The position numbers and the translations under genes are program-made. Of a stretch of DNA of 64,000 nucleotides, positions 11,663 to 20,986 are shown piece by piece (position 1 is the first letter of the stretch; the number at the start of each line of letters is the position of its first letter). The DNA is from Malaya genurostris. Its lineage: Eukaryota > Arthropoda > Insecta > Diptera > Culicidae. Location of the stretch: positions 154,240,365 to 154,304,364 of the forward strand of contig NC_080572.1 of assembly GCF_030247185.1 (NCBI RefSeq). Reading direction: 5' to 3'. The notes beneath the pieces were generated by a model. That model made no database searches, was not told the origin of the DNA, and saw nothing but the letters and a program-made list of their open reading frames with translations.

Positions 11663-13040
11663 TAGGTTTTTTCTTTTTAAATGATTTATATTTAGTGATT
11701 CTAATACTTTATCCGTTCGGTCCTGACCAATTATTCGACCGTATCTTTTATTTTCCGTAAGAATTACGTCTTGATTGGTATCTTAATCAAGGAAACCTTT
11801 GTCTTCCTCGTCACTCTGTCTGTCTATAAAATCCTTTTCTTCTTCATTAGTAATATTAGTTCCACAACAGGGAAGCATATTATCTGAACGATCGTCGTTA
11901 TTGTATATATTATAGTTGTTCTGATACGTTCCATTAATGTTATTATTTTTTACACTTTTTTGTTCGTTCCATACTTATTATGCTTTGATAAATTGCCCTC
12001 TAAGACTTCAGCATTTACGATAATTACTTCATTTCTGTCTTTCTCTACATTAGCTTAAATGTGGACTTGGTAGTCCTCTCTCTACTTATGGATTTTTCTA
12101 TTTCACAATTATTGTTTACTTTAGTTACACTGTTTGGAAACATCTTTGGCTTCTCATTATTATCATTTACTCCATTATTTCTTTTATTATTTATGCGAGT
12201 TGATATTTCAATGTTGCACCCATTCTTATCTGCAGCACGCATCCCATAATGCTCAGTTGCATGTACCTTTTCTTTCCCTGATACTGGTATATTTGCTACA
12301 TTATTGTGCTCGTTTGGTACACTTAGGCATATGTACTTCAAATTCTGAGTGACATAAATTGTGTATATCTTTAAAAACACTGCTCCAATGATTTCAGGAA
12401 CACACAAATCTTTCACTATATAAAATCTAACTCTGTAATGAGTTTTTCCAATCAACAACGTGACTTTTAATGACCCAATAGTCTGTGACTGAGTTCCATC
12501 AAAGCCTGCAATCTATATATTATCTTTATAGTTTATTTTCTCTAATCCTATTTTCGCGCCAGTATCCCATCTCATTACGATATAAAATGCTCCAGTATCG
12601 AACAAATATTTAATTTTTTCGTTGAGCCTATTTGCAGCAGCAACTTTCAAATATAATTGGTTGTTTTTAGCACAATCTATTTTTAACATGTCGAGAGGCG
12701 GCATACCTCCTTGCCATTGCCCCGTGTAATTTTGTGTCGTTTCTGCACACTGCCTACTCTGTGGACTAAGCTTGGTTTGATCATCCGCTTGGTAGTTTTC
12801 TTGTATTTTGACATTGTTATCTGCCTCGTATTTTGAGACTCTGTTCTTCTGTTTCCGATGAGCTTCATATGATTCTGTTTTTGGTTCAAAGGTGAGAGAT
12901 ATTTTCCGTAAGCATATCCAACCTTGGTCATTGTGTATGCTAGTCACATACTTATTCATAAATCTCATTCCCAAAATACCCCTCGGAATCAAATTTTCCA
13001 CTACGTCAAATTCTAAACCTACTTGTATTGTGTAATAGGG
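11663..13040 (-). pseudogene. gypsy-1 protease and Asn/Lys-rich linker
   Basis: The minus strand reads GILGMRFMNKYVTSIH, a lysine/glutamine-rich stretch, then LFDTGAFYIVM (a retropepsin-type DTG motif) and EIIGAVFLKIYTIYV, followed by a low-complexity linker. This matches gypsy-2 51990-53330. A stop at about 12513 and frameshifts near 12045 break it. The upstream gag and first protease motif are missing because the copy is cut off at about 13040. Confidence 0.75.
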
Positions 13041-13420
13041 AAACGGAACTTATATACTAACTTACTAAATAATACAGAGAGCGAAATGATTCAATTGAAG
13101 ATTGTATCGATTTTTGTCGGAATTTGCTTATAATATTATGTGACATTACATCTAATGGTTCTATATTTGTGAGTCTGTGTAACTCGTTTGTACTAAACCA
13201 GGGAGGACGCTTCAGAATCATTTTCAGAATTTTATTCTGAATCCTTGGAAGCGTTTTCTTCCTGGTGGAACAACAACTTGACCACATTGGTACTGCATAA
13301 AACATGGCTGGTCTGAAAATTTGTTTATGATGATGATGGTCCCACCTCATACCCCTACAAAGGTGTGAGCAGAATGAGTTATCTAAATGATAATTGATAT
13401 TTTGCACATATCTTAACCAT
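13041..13420 (-). pseudogene. Jockey-family RT C-terminus and 3' end
   Basis: The minus-strand peptide includes IFRPAMFYAVPMWSSCC, KILKMILKRPPWFSTNELH and MSHNIISKFRQKS, the typical C-terminal part of Jockey-clade ORF2. It matches the plus-strand copy at 19495-19760, and both end at the same place (GTTCCGTTTCCC then ATTA), which defines the 3' terminus. It is 5'-truncated, as is usual for such insertions. Confidence 0.8.
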
Positions 13421-13464
13421 TAAACAAAAGAAAACGATCTGATTAATCTAGCAGGTATAGATTC

Positions 13465-13625
13465 TTCTTTAAAAGAACGAATGACCACAAAATAACATTC
13501 AAATATTTCGGGTTTTTATTATCCAGGGTTAATCAAGAAAATTTCCAACCCGGGAAGATCCTTGATCACATCAGGAATCGAACCCGATATCGTTGGTTGA
13601 ACAGTCGTTCGCACCGCACGCGGCT
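13465..13625 (-). mobile_element. tRNA-derived SINE
   Basis: On the minus strand the sequence has GTGCGGTGCGAACGACTGTTC, then a near-perfect pol III B box (GGGTTCGATTCCTGATG, about 13569-13585), and an unrelated tail. A B box of the form GGTTCGANTCC inside such a unit is the signature of tRNA-derived SINEs. The parent tRNA is not assigned. The head segment recurs at 17885-17910 beside another Jockey 5' end. Confidence 0.6.
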
Positions 13626-13649
13626 CCTGGAATTTTTTTCTGGCTACCT

Positions 13650-13925
13650 AGAGTTTCATTGATTCAAGGCTTCAGTCTTTTTCAAGACTACCTGTATCAC
13701 TAACAGTCTTTTAAAAGACTAACAATTAGTCAACCTTTCTCAAGGCTATACAAAGAGTGATATTAGAGTGACTACAAAGAGTGATATTAGAGTGACTAGG
13801 TGATACAAAGAGTGATATTAGAGTGAATAAGAAATTAATCAGTCTTTATTAAGACTACCACAAAATCAGTCTTTATCAAGACTTTTCCAAACTAGGAGTC
13901 TAATCGAAGACTAATTTAGCCTAGT
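13650..13925 (+). repeat. 5' leader with array of AGTCTT...AAGACT palindromes
   Basis: At least six short inverted repeats of the form AGTCTT(N3-5)AAGACT occur, for example about 13673-13691, 13711-13726, 13841-13856 and 13867-13882. Three copies of a 24-bp direct repeat beginning TACAAAGAGTGATATTAGAG lie at about 13750-13825. The same kind of palindromes occurs in the inverted copy (17625-17850), so they belong to the element. Confidence 0.7.
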
Positions 13926-13950
13926 TAATTTAATTTAAAATTTCTAAGGC

Positions 13951-15319
13951 TAAGCCTAAGGCTAAAAAAAATTCAATACGGAATAAATCACAATCCGTTA
14001 TTCAACATTTTTCTAATAACATTCACGATCTTATAGAATCTGAATGTAAAAATAAAACACAACGGACGGATTTTCCTTCCCTTGATCCTATGCCGTCTAA
14101 CAATATTTACGAGATTCTTCCTGAATCCGATTGTAGCGACATAGAAGAAAGTTCTTCAAAAATTCCCAAAATGGACGCTTGTCGTTCTGGGAAGAAACAT
14201 CAATCTATTTCACCAGTGACGGTGATGATTTCCGACTTCAAAGCATTCAGTACTGAGCTTTCTACTTTTCTCCCGGAAGTAAAAGTCTTATTTTAAATCG
14301 GACGAAGAGGAGAATGTCGAGTCTTGGTTGATGAAATGGAAGACTTCGAACGTCTTTTTCGATATTTGTCCGAGAAACTTCATAAATTTTATTCATATGA
14401 TATAAAATCAGACAGACCCTTCAAGGCTGTCTTGAAAGGCTTATCAAATGATCAAAGTACTGATGAAATTAAAAATACACTAAAAGAATTGCTTGCACAT
14501 TAAAATTCATTGGGAACATTATAAACCGCATAACCGTATTGCAAACTTAACGCAATGTCGTCGTTGCCAAGGCTTCGGCCATGGAACCAAAAATTGTCAT
14601 ATGGATATACGGTGTTTGAATTGTAGTAAATCGCATTCGAAAGACGTTTGTCTAATGAATGAAACCACTGATAAATTTTCATGTTCAAATTGCAATGGAA
14701 ATCATAAATCCAATTATTTGAAATGTTCTGTCAGAGAAAAAATTATAAACGCTCATTCGCTTAGACAACAAGTCAAATCAACGACCTTAAATCTACAGAA
14801 CATAACTGAAAATCATAAAACCGTTACAAATGCCACGCCTAATTCTTCTAAGGCACTTATTTCTTCGAATTTAAAACAAAAGACAGGTACGCCTGCCAAT
14901 TCGTCTTTTAACGAAAACAATTTATTGACAGGTAGATCGATCTCGTCATCATCTTCTTCTAATGTCACTTATGCTACTATAACAGGTAGAAATCTACCAC
15001 TTAATTCTTCTAATGTAAATAATCAAAACACAGGACCGCCTTGCAGTGCATCTTTTAACGAAAGCATTTTATTAACAGGTAGATCGGCCAAATCATCTTC
15101 TTCTAACCTACAAATATTCCTTCAGTGCCATTCGCTTCTTTAAATGAGGTTGATTTAGGCGATTTAACTAAAAATAAAATGATCTACCTACAAGATCAAA
15201 TTTTTCGAATGATCATCCGAATGAATTCGACATCATCACTTTTTGAAGCATTTCAAATCGGATGGCAATTTGCAAAAAACATTATAATGAATTTAAAATT
15301 TAACAGTGATGTTAAATAA
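13951..15319 (+). pseudogene. Jockey ORF1 (gag-like nucleic-acid-binding protein), broken
   Basis: The frame enters at about 13951 (KAKKNSIRNKSQSVIQH) without a start; the inverted copy keeps an ATG at 17593. MPSNNIYEILPESDCSDIEE follows at 14090. A Gln-to-stop change lies at 14294, and a deletion and frameshift near 14493. Then come the knuckles CRRCQGFGHGTKNC, CLNCSKSHSKDVC and CSNCNGNHKSNYLKC (about 14550-14735), and a Ser/Asn-rich tail with repeated LLTGRS motifs. The family protein coats element RNA. This copy cannot make it. Confidence 0.75.
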
Positions 15320-15384
15320 TCATTTGAATATCATTTAGGGGTTAGCCAAATTTTGTGCTAGGGCACATAACCGTTTTCATTATT

Positions 15385-15483
15385 TTTACGTTTCGTCTTT
15401 GACTCATCAGTGCAGAGTAGTTCAAATTGAACTGCTTAGTGCTAAACTCGGCAGTTCAATTTGAACCGCTAAGCAGACGTAAA
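15385..15483 (-). ncRNA. hammerhead self-cleaving ribozyme (type III layout), unit 1
   Basis: On the minus strand the order is TTTACG (stem III, 5' strand), TC with the GTC cleavage site (cut predicted between 15476 and 15475), a long stem I, the core CTGATGA, stem II GTC-AAA-GAC, GAAA, and CGTAAA (stem III, 3' strand). Stem I starts TGC/GCA, then an internal loop, then a GTTCAAATTGAACTGC helix with one or two mismatches. All conserved core bases (C3 to A9, G12 to A14) are present. Confidence 0.85.
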
Positions 15484-15646
15484 GTTTCTGCTACTTACAG
15501 AACACTTTTTGTTTTGCAACGAAGTGCAATGTCTTTTCTGACGTGCCGAACGAAAACGTGTTTTTGATTATTTCTGGCCGATGCAGGTATGGTCATTTAG
15601 GGGTTAGCCAAATTTTGTGCTAGGGCACATAACCGTTTTCATTATT

Positions 15647-15745
15647 TTTACGTTTCGTCTTTGACTCATCAGTGCAGAGCAGTTCAAATTGAACTGCTTA
15701 GTGCTAAACTCGGCAGTTCAATTTGAACCGCTAAGCAGACGTAAA
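15647..15745 (-). ncRNA. hammerhead self-cleaving ribozyme, unit 2
   Basis: The architecture is the same as at 15385-15483, with all core bases kept. Here the distal stem I is perfect (TTCAAATTGAACTGC pairing with GCAGTTCAATTTGAA). The two predicted cut sites are 262 nt apart, so cleavage of a minus-strand transcript would release a unit-length RNA. Confidence 0.85.
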
Positions 15746-15789
15746 GTTCCTGCTACTTACAGAACACTTTGAATGGTTTCAACTTCGAT

Positions 15790-16074
15790 TCCCAAGCTTT
15801 AAATAACTTTAGTATTGAAAGAAAGTAAAATTCGATGTTTAATTTGCCGTTGGACAAAAATGGCAACTCCACCACCAATTCCATTAAACCTGTCAAATCG
15901 ATGAACCACATAATGTGGATTACTTTTCAATTTGACATTTGGTTTAAGAAAAGTTTCTGTCACAATGGCAATATGAATTTTGTGAACTTTGAGAAAATTA
16001 TAAAATTCATCTTCACTAGATTTCAAAGATCGAGCATTCAAATTTATAATATTCAAATAATTATTTAACAACAC
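15790..16074 (-). pseudogene. Jockey endonuclease, N-terminal part
   Basis: The minus strand reads LNIINLNARSLKSSEDEFYNF, IHIAIVTETFLKPN and GGGVAIFVQRQIKHR, the first blocks of an AP-type endonuclease (N-A-R, then the T-E-T motif with the metal-binding glutamate). The protein starts with MLLNNYLN at 16074 and overlaps the end of ORF1. It stops after about 90 codons where the inverted segment ends, so the catalytic C-terminal half is lacking. Confidence 0.75.
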
Positions 16075-16079
16075 TGTTA

Positions 16080-17593
16080 AATTTTAAACTCATTATAATA
16101 TTATTTGCAAATTGCCATCGGATTCGAAATGCTTCAAAAAGTGATGGAGTCGAAAACATTCCGATGATCGTTTGAAAAAGTTGATCTTGTGGGTAGATCA
16201 TTTTATTTTCAGTTATATAGCCTAATTCGTCTTCGTTTAAAGAAGCGAATGGCATTGAAGGAATATTGGTAGATAGACTAGTGTAACTGCCATTAGAAGA
16301 AAATGATTTGGCCGATCTACCTATTAATAAATTGTGTTCGATAGAAGATAAACTGGAAGGCGTTCCTGTGTTTTGATTATTTACATTAGAAAAATTGAGA
16401 GGTTGTTGTTTACCTGTTCCCAAAGCCTAACTGTCATTAGAAGGAGATGATGACGAGGTCGATGTACCTGTCAATAAATTGTTCTCGTTAGAAGACGGAT
16501 TGGCAGGCGTACCTGATTTTTGATTTAAATTCGAAGAAATAAGTGCCTTAGAAGAATTAGACGTGGCATTTGTAACATTTTTCTGATTTTCTGGTATGTT
16601 CTGTAAATTTCAGGTCGTTGATTTGACTTGTTGTCTAAGCGAACGATCGCTTAAAATTTTTTCCCTGACATGACATTCAAATAATTGGATTTATGATTTT
16701 CACCGCAATTTGAACATGAAAATTTATCAGTGGTTTCATTCATTGGACATACATCTTTCGAATGAGATTTACCACAATTCAAACACCGTATATCCATATG
16801 ACAATTTTTGATTCCATGGCCGAAGCCTTGGCAACGACGACATTGCGTTATGTTTGCAATACGTTATGGTTATGCCGTTTATAATTTTTTCAATGAATTT
16901 TAATGTGGGAAATGAAACGTACTTTTTCTAAAGTTTTCAAATTGTTTACATCACTTCGATTGAAATGTATTAATTAAAGTTCATGGGAAATTTCAGATCG
17001 TGGTTTAGAAGTACCATTCGCTCTTTTTTCATAAGTATTACTTGGGAAGGAGCAAAACCAAGCAATTCTTTTAGTTCATTTTTAATTTCATCAGTACTTT
17101 GATCATTTGATAAGCCTTTCATGACAGCCTTGAAGGGTCTGTCTGATTTTATATCATATGATTAAAATTTATGAAGTTTCTCGGACAAATATCGGATAAG
17201 ACGATCATAATCTTCCAATCCATCATCCAAGACTCGACATTCTCCTCTTCGTCCGATTTGAAATGAGACTTTTACTTCTGGGAGAAAAGTAGAAAGCTCA
17301 GTACGGAATGCTTTGAAGTCGGAAATCATCACCGTCACTGGTGGTATAGATTGTTGTTTGTTCCCAGAACGACAAGCGTCCATTTTGGGAATTTTTGGAG
17401 AATTTTCTTCTATGTCGCTACAATCGGATTCAGGAAGAATCTCGTAAATATTGTTAGATGGCATAGAATCAACGGAAGGTAAATCCTTTTATTTTTACAT
17501 TCATATGTTGAATAACGGATTGTGATTTATTCCGTATTGAGTTATTTTTAGCCTCAGGCTTGTTGCCCTTCCGGTTGGACGCAGGCATTTTTT
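16080..17593 (-). pseudogene. Jockey ORF1, inverted copy (broken)
   Basis: The minus frame has an ATG at 17593 (MPASNRKGNKPEAKNN), which I take as the true start because copy 1 aligns upstream of its internal methionine. MPSNNIYEILPESDC begins at 17464 after a frameshift, the zinc-knuckle region lies at about 16880-16660, and the Ser/Asn-rich tail ends near 16080. Several stops and indels break it. It matches the plus copy at 13951-15319 along its length. Confidence 0.7.
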
Positions 17594-17880
17594 AAACGAA
17601 TGAAATTTGAAAATAAATAACCTAGGCTAAATTAGTCTTCGATAAGAGTCCTAGTTTGAAAAAGTCTTGATAAAGACTGATTTTGTGGTAGTCTTAATAA
17701 AGAAAAAGGTTGATTAATTTCTTAGTCTTGAAAAAGACTTATTATATGAAATATCACTCTTTGTATAGCCTTGAGAAAGGCTGACTAATTGTTAGTCTTT
17801 AAATATACTGTTATTGAAACAGGTAGCCTTGAAAAAGACTGAAACTCTGGGTAGCCAGAAAAAATTTCCAGCAGCCAAGA
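17594..17880 (-). repeat. Jockey 5' leader, inverted copy, with palindromes
   Basis: This is the same leader as 13640-13950: TTTTTTCTGGCTACC at the 5' end, then AGTCTT/AAGACT palindromes in similar order. Next to it (17885-17910) is the head of the tRNA-like SINE in the same relative orientation as beside copy 1, so both Jockey 5' ends abut the same foreign sequence. Confidence 0.65.
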
Positions 17881-17915
17881 GCTATACGTGTGCGATGCGA
17901 ACGACTGTTCAACAC

Positions 17916-19780
17916 CGACTGATCTTCCTATAGCATTCAGACTTTCCAATGAAGCTATAATTAATCCAATTAGTTCTATATTCAGCTATCATAGAGCTAA
18001 TTGGTTGGATTACAGATCTCATATTGAAAATCATGTGGATCATGAAACTAGTATTTTAGAAAATTCTTCGGACATCGACACAGCAATAGATAAATTGAAT
18101 TATTACATTATCGAAGCTAGAAATCTTTCAGTTCCCAAAGCTCAAACTAAATTAAATTCTCTTATCATCGATGACAATCTTCAACTGCTCATTCGATTGA
18201 AAAATGTTCGTCCACGACAATATCAACGTTCTCGTGATCCTGCTATGTAAAACATAGTGAAGGATTTACAAAATGAAATTAAACATAGGTTTACTCTTTT
18301 GCGAAACGAAAATTTCGCTAATGAAGTTGAACAAATTAAACCATATTCTATACCTTTCTGGGAACTTTCTAAGGTTCTTAAGAAACCTCAGAAACCATTT
18401 CCTGCTCTCAAGTATGGAAATCAAATACTTTTACAAATGGCGAAAAAGCTTAAAAACTTGCTCAGTAGTTCGAGAGTGTCCACAATTTTAATTTGAACGT
18501 TGTAAGTCCTATTGAAAATGAAGTCTCACTGAAATATTATCATATTTCAACTCAAGTATTCTTACCAAATGACATTAGTGAGACGAATTTTGATGAAATT
18601 AAGTCAATCATTAGGAAACTTAAAAACATGAAGGCTCCTGGTAATGATGGAATTTTTAAAATTTGTATTGAAAATTTTCCCGATGTTGCCTTGAGACTGC
18701 TGGTTAAAATTTTCAACAAGTGTTTTTCTTTAGCTTACTTCCTAAAAAGATGGAAAAACGTTAAAGTAATTAATATCCTCAAACCTGATAAAAAGCCAGC
18801 AGAAGCATCAAGTTATCGACCAATTAGTTTACTTTCTTCTATCGTGAAACTTTTTGAAAAAATTGTCTTGTAGAGAATGATGTCTCATATAAATGAAAAT
18901 TCAATTTTTTACCAGAGCACTTCGGATTTCGCCATGAACATTCATCTACTCATCAACTTGTCAGAGTAACGAACATGATAAAAGCAAATAAATCTTCTGG
19001 GTTATCCACTGGAGTTGCTCTTCTAGAAAAAGCATTCGACAGTGTTTGGCACAAAGGTTTGATAGCAAAAATGTCTGATTTCTAGTTTTCTATTTATTTG
19101 ATCAAAATGATTCAACATTATTTGACTGATCGCACTCTTTAGAAATCTAAGAGTGATCTGCTGTCGCCTATAAAGAAGCTTCAAAATCTTCAGTGATTAT
19201 CTGCCAAAATGGTAAATTAAACCAAATCTATTAAAAACGCAATTAATTATCTTTCCTCATAAGCCAAGAGCTTCTTTTCTTAAACCAAACAATAATCACA
19301 TTCCCAAATTGAATGGCTTGGAATTAACATGATCTGATCAAGCTAAATACATTTGTATGACAAAAAACTCACTTTCAAGGATCACCTTGAAGGAATCCAG
19401 GCAAAGTGTAATAAATATATTTAATGTTTATATCCTCTTATAAACAGAAATTCCAAGCTCCGTCTAAAGAAAAAATTATTAATTTATAAACAAATTTTCA
19501 GACCAGCCATGCTTTATGCAGTACCAATTTGGTCAAGTTGTTGTTCCCCCAAGAAGAAAACGCTTCAAAAGATTCAGAATAAAATTCTGAAAATTATTTT
19601 GAAGCGTCCTCCCTGGTTTAGTACAAATTAGTTACACAGGCTCACAAATATAGAATCATTAGATTTAATGTCACATAATATTATAAGCAAATTTCGACAA
19701 AAATCTATGAAATTTTCAATTGAATCGATTCGCTCTCTGTATTAGTTAGTAAGTTTGTATATGAGTTCCGTTTCCCCATT
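17916..19780 (+). pseudogene. Jockey ORF2: endonuclease end and reverse transcriptase (broken)
   Basis: Blocks in order are SSIFSYHRANWLDYRSHIENHVD (end of endonuclease), the linker with IPFWELSKVLKKPQKPFP, MKAPGNDGIF, LKPDKKPAEASSYRPISLLSS, FGFRHEHSSTHQL, VALLEKAFDSVWHKGL (first catalytic block, D replaced in LEK), and after an internal deletion LYAVPIWSSCC and IQNKILKIILKRPPW. Stops occur near 18248, 18494, 18871 and later. The YADD box is missing. The 3' end matches the fragment at 13041. Confidence 0.8.
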
Positions 19781-19781
19781 A

Positions 19782-20986
19782 CACGGAGAACCCTTCGATC
19801 ATAAAATTGCGATATCGCAGTTTTTAATTTTTGCGATAGTTGATTTAACTAATTTCTTTTTGATTCAACCAAAATGGTTTTCGATTTGCATATATTCAAG
19901 TAGTTGAAAAATATGTTGTTTTGAATGCTGTCAAATGCCGGAGACAGTTGAAAGCAAAACAATAATCGCAATGCAAAATCAACAACTTTTGTAAGTTGAA
20001 ATCTGTTCGCGTCGCTTCAAAATGTCAATGAAAACAACATCGATGTGTAGACATAAGAATGGAGGATTCCGACACGATGGTTAAAGTGTTTGGTGAAATT
20101 GTGTTCATTCGATTTAAGAATTTTATGATAACAAGTGTTTATCTAATAGCGGTGTTGTGGTAAAGTTAACCTCGTTTGAGATGAAAAAGATTTGGTGACA
20201 AATTAGAAAATGTTAATGAATGATCATCCCGTAATCTTTCAGGTATGCGCAAAAATTTTATGCTTCAAATTCGATCATTATTTACTTCCAGCAGACTGTT
20301 TTACTTCCAACTGTTTGATACCGATGATTATGTTCATGCATTAGCAATAAAACGCTTCTTGACATGAATTTAATTTATAAAAGTAACAGGAGCGAAGGGT
20401 TTCAAACGCACAGAACGCGCTGCGATTGAATGGCGTGTTTGAATTGCCGTCGCAAAATTCCAATTCCCAGCCGTTGATGCACCCAAGCTCATATAAATTG
20501 ACTAAAATTATCAGTGCATAACTTTAGTTCAACCGTTTGAAGGCAACATTTTAGGTAAATTTAATAATTTCGCTAATTTATCCGCCCCTCCAGGCACTTT
20601 TGCTGATTAAAAACGTTTTTCTACATCAATCATTTCCGATCGAATCAGAAGTATTTTTTTAGAATTTAGATCTTTACTGATCTCAAAACAAACAAACAAA
20701 TAAAACCGATTTATTTTTCAACTAACAGAATTTTGTTTCAATAACAACACCAGTTATTTCAACTAAAATATTTGTTGAAATTGAAAGGTATGTGTCCTCA
20801 CTAATTGACAGCATTTTTTTCTCAAACAGTTAAATTAGTTGTTTCAACCATCGTTTCTGCTAATCGAAAAACAAAAATGACAGTTTAGTTAAAACAACAA
20901 TCGATTAGTTGTACCAAATTTTAACCAATCGAATTCAGAAAATCAACTAATATTCTGGTTGAAATGGGATCGCGGGTGGTTCCGTG
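19782..20986. mobile_element. MITE-like DNA element flanked by TA
   Basis: The left end is CACGGAGAACCC after TA (19780-19781). The right end is GGGTGGTTCCGTG followed by TA (20987-20988), giving short imperfect inverted termini (CACGGA). Inside, motifs such as GTTGATTTAACTAATTTC near the left are mirrored near the right (AATCAACTAATATTCTGGTTGAAA). There is no ORF of note in 1.2 kb. TA flanks and short TIRs suggest a Tc1/mariner-like or similar non-autonomous element. Confidence 0.6.

Larger units (their letters stand above)
3307..13040 (-). mobile_element. gypsy-1: Ty3/gypsy retrotransposon, minus strand, 5' end lost
   Basis: Read on the minus strand the order is protease/linker (13040-11663), RT start (11088-10594), RNase H-integrase linker (7480-7123), a non-coding 3' part (7122-4411) and a 3' LTR (4410-3307). 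Each piece matches a segment of gypsy-2 (48833-58414), so the two are one family. The rest of the RT, the RNase H and most of the integrase are deleted. A foldback element (7492-10583) and a repeat (11089-11662) are inserted. The 5' LTR and gag are missing, replaced at 13040 by a Jockey fragment. Confidence 0.8.
13626..15322 (+). mobile_element. Jockey-family element, 5' UTR and ORF1, 3'-truncated
   Basis: The plus-strand order is a 5' end (TTTTTTCTGGCTACC), a palindrome-rich leader, and ORF1 with three CCHC-type knuckles. It stops after ORF1 at a ribozyme element (15330). The same segment occurs inverted at 17880-16080. The members resemble Juan/Jockey elements of mosquitoes; that name is my inference from ORF1 and ORF2 style. 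Confidence 0.7.
15330..15767 (-). mobile_element. retrozyme-like element, 1.67 tandem units of 262 bp
   Basis: TCATTTAGGGGTTAGCC occurs at 15331 and again at 15593, giving a 262-bp unit followed by a second, partial unit. Each unit encodes a hammerhead ribozyme on the minus strand. The heptamer TTTGAAT borders both ends (15323-15329 and 15768-15774), consistent with a target-site duplication. There are no terminal inverted repeats and no ORF. The flanks are Jockey sequence on both sides. It is non-autonomous and would need a retrotransposon's enzymes. Confidence 0.75.
15776..19780. mobile_element. Jockey element with its 5' half inverted
   Basis: From left to right: endonuclease N-terminus (minus), ORF1 (minus) and 5' UTR (minus) up to about 17880-17915, then the ORF2 C-terminal part (plus) to the normal 3' end at 19780. 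A 5' segment inverted and joined by its 5' end to a forward 3' segment is the arrangement produced by twin priming in L1. Alternatively two separate insertions or an inversion produced it. Part of the endonuclease and RT is missing. Confidence 0.6.
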
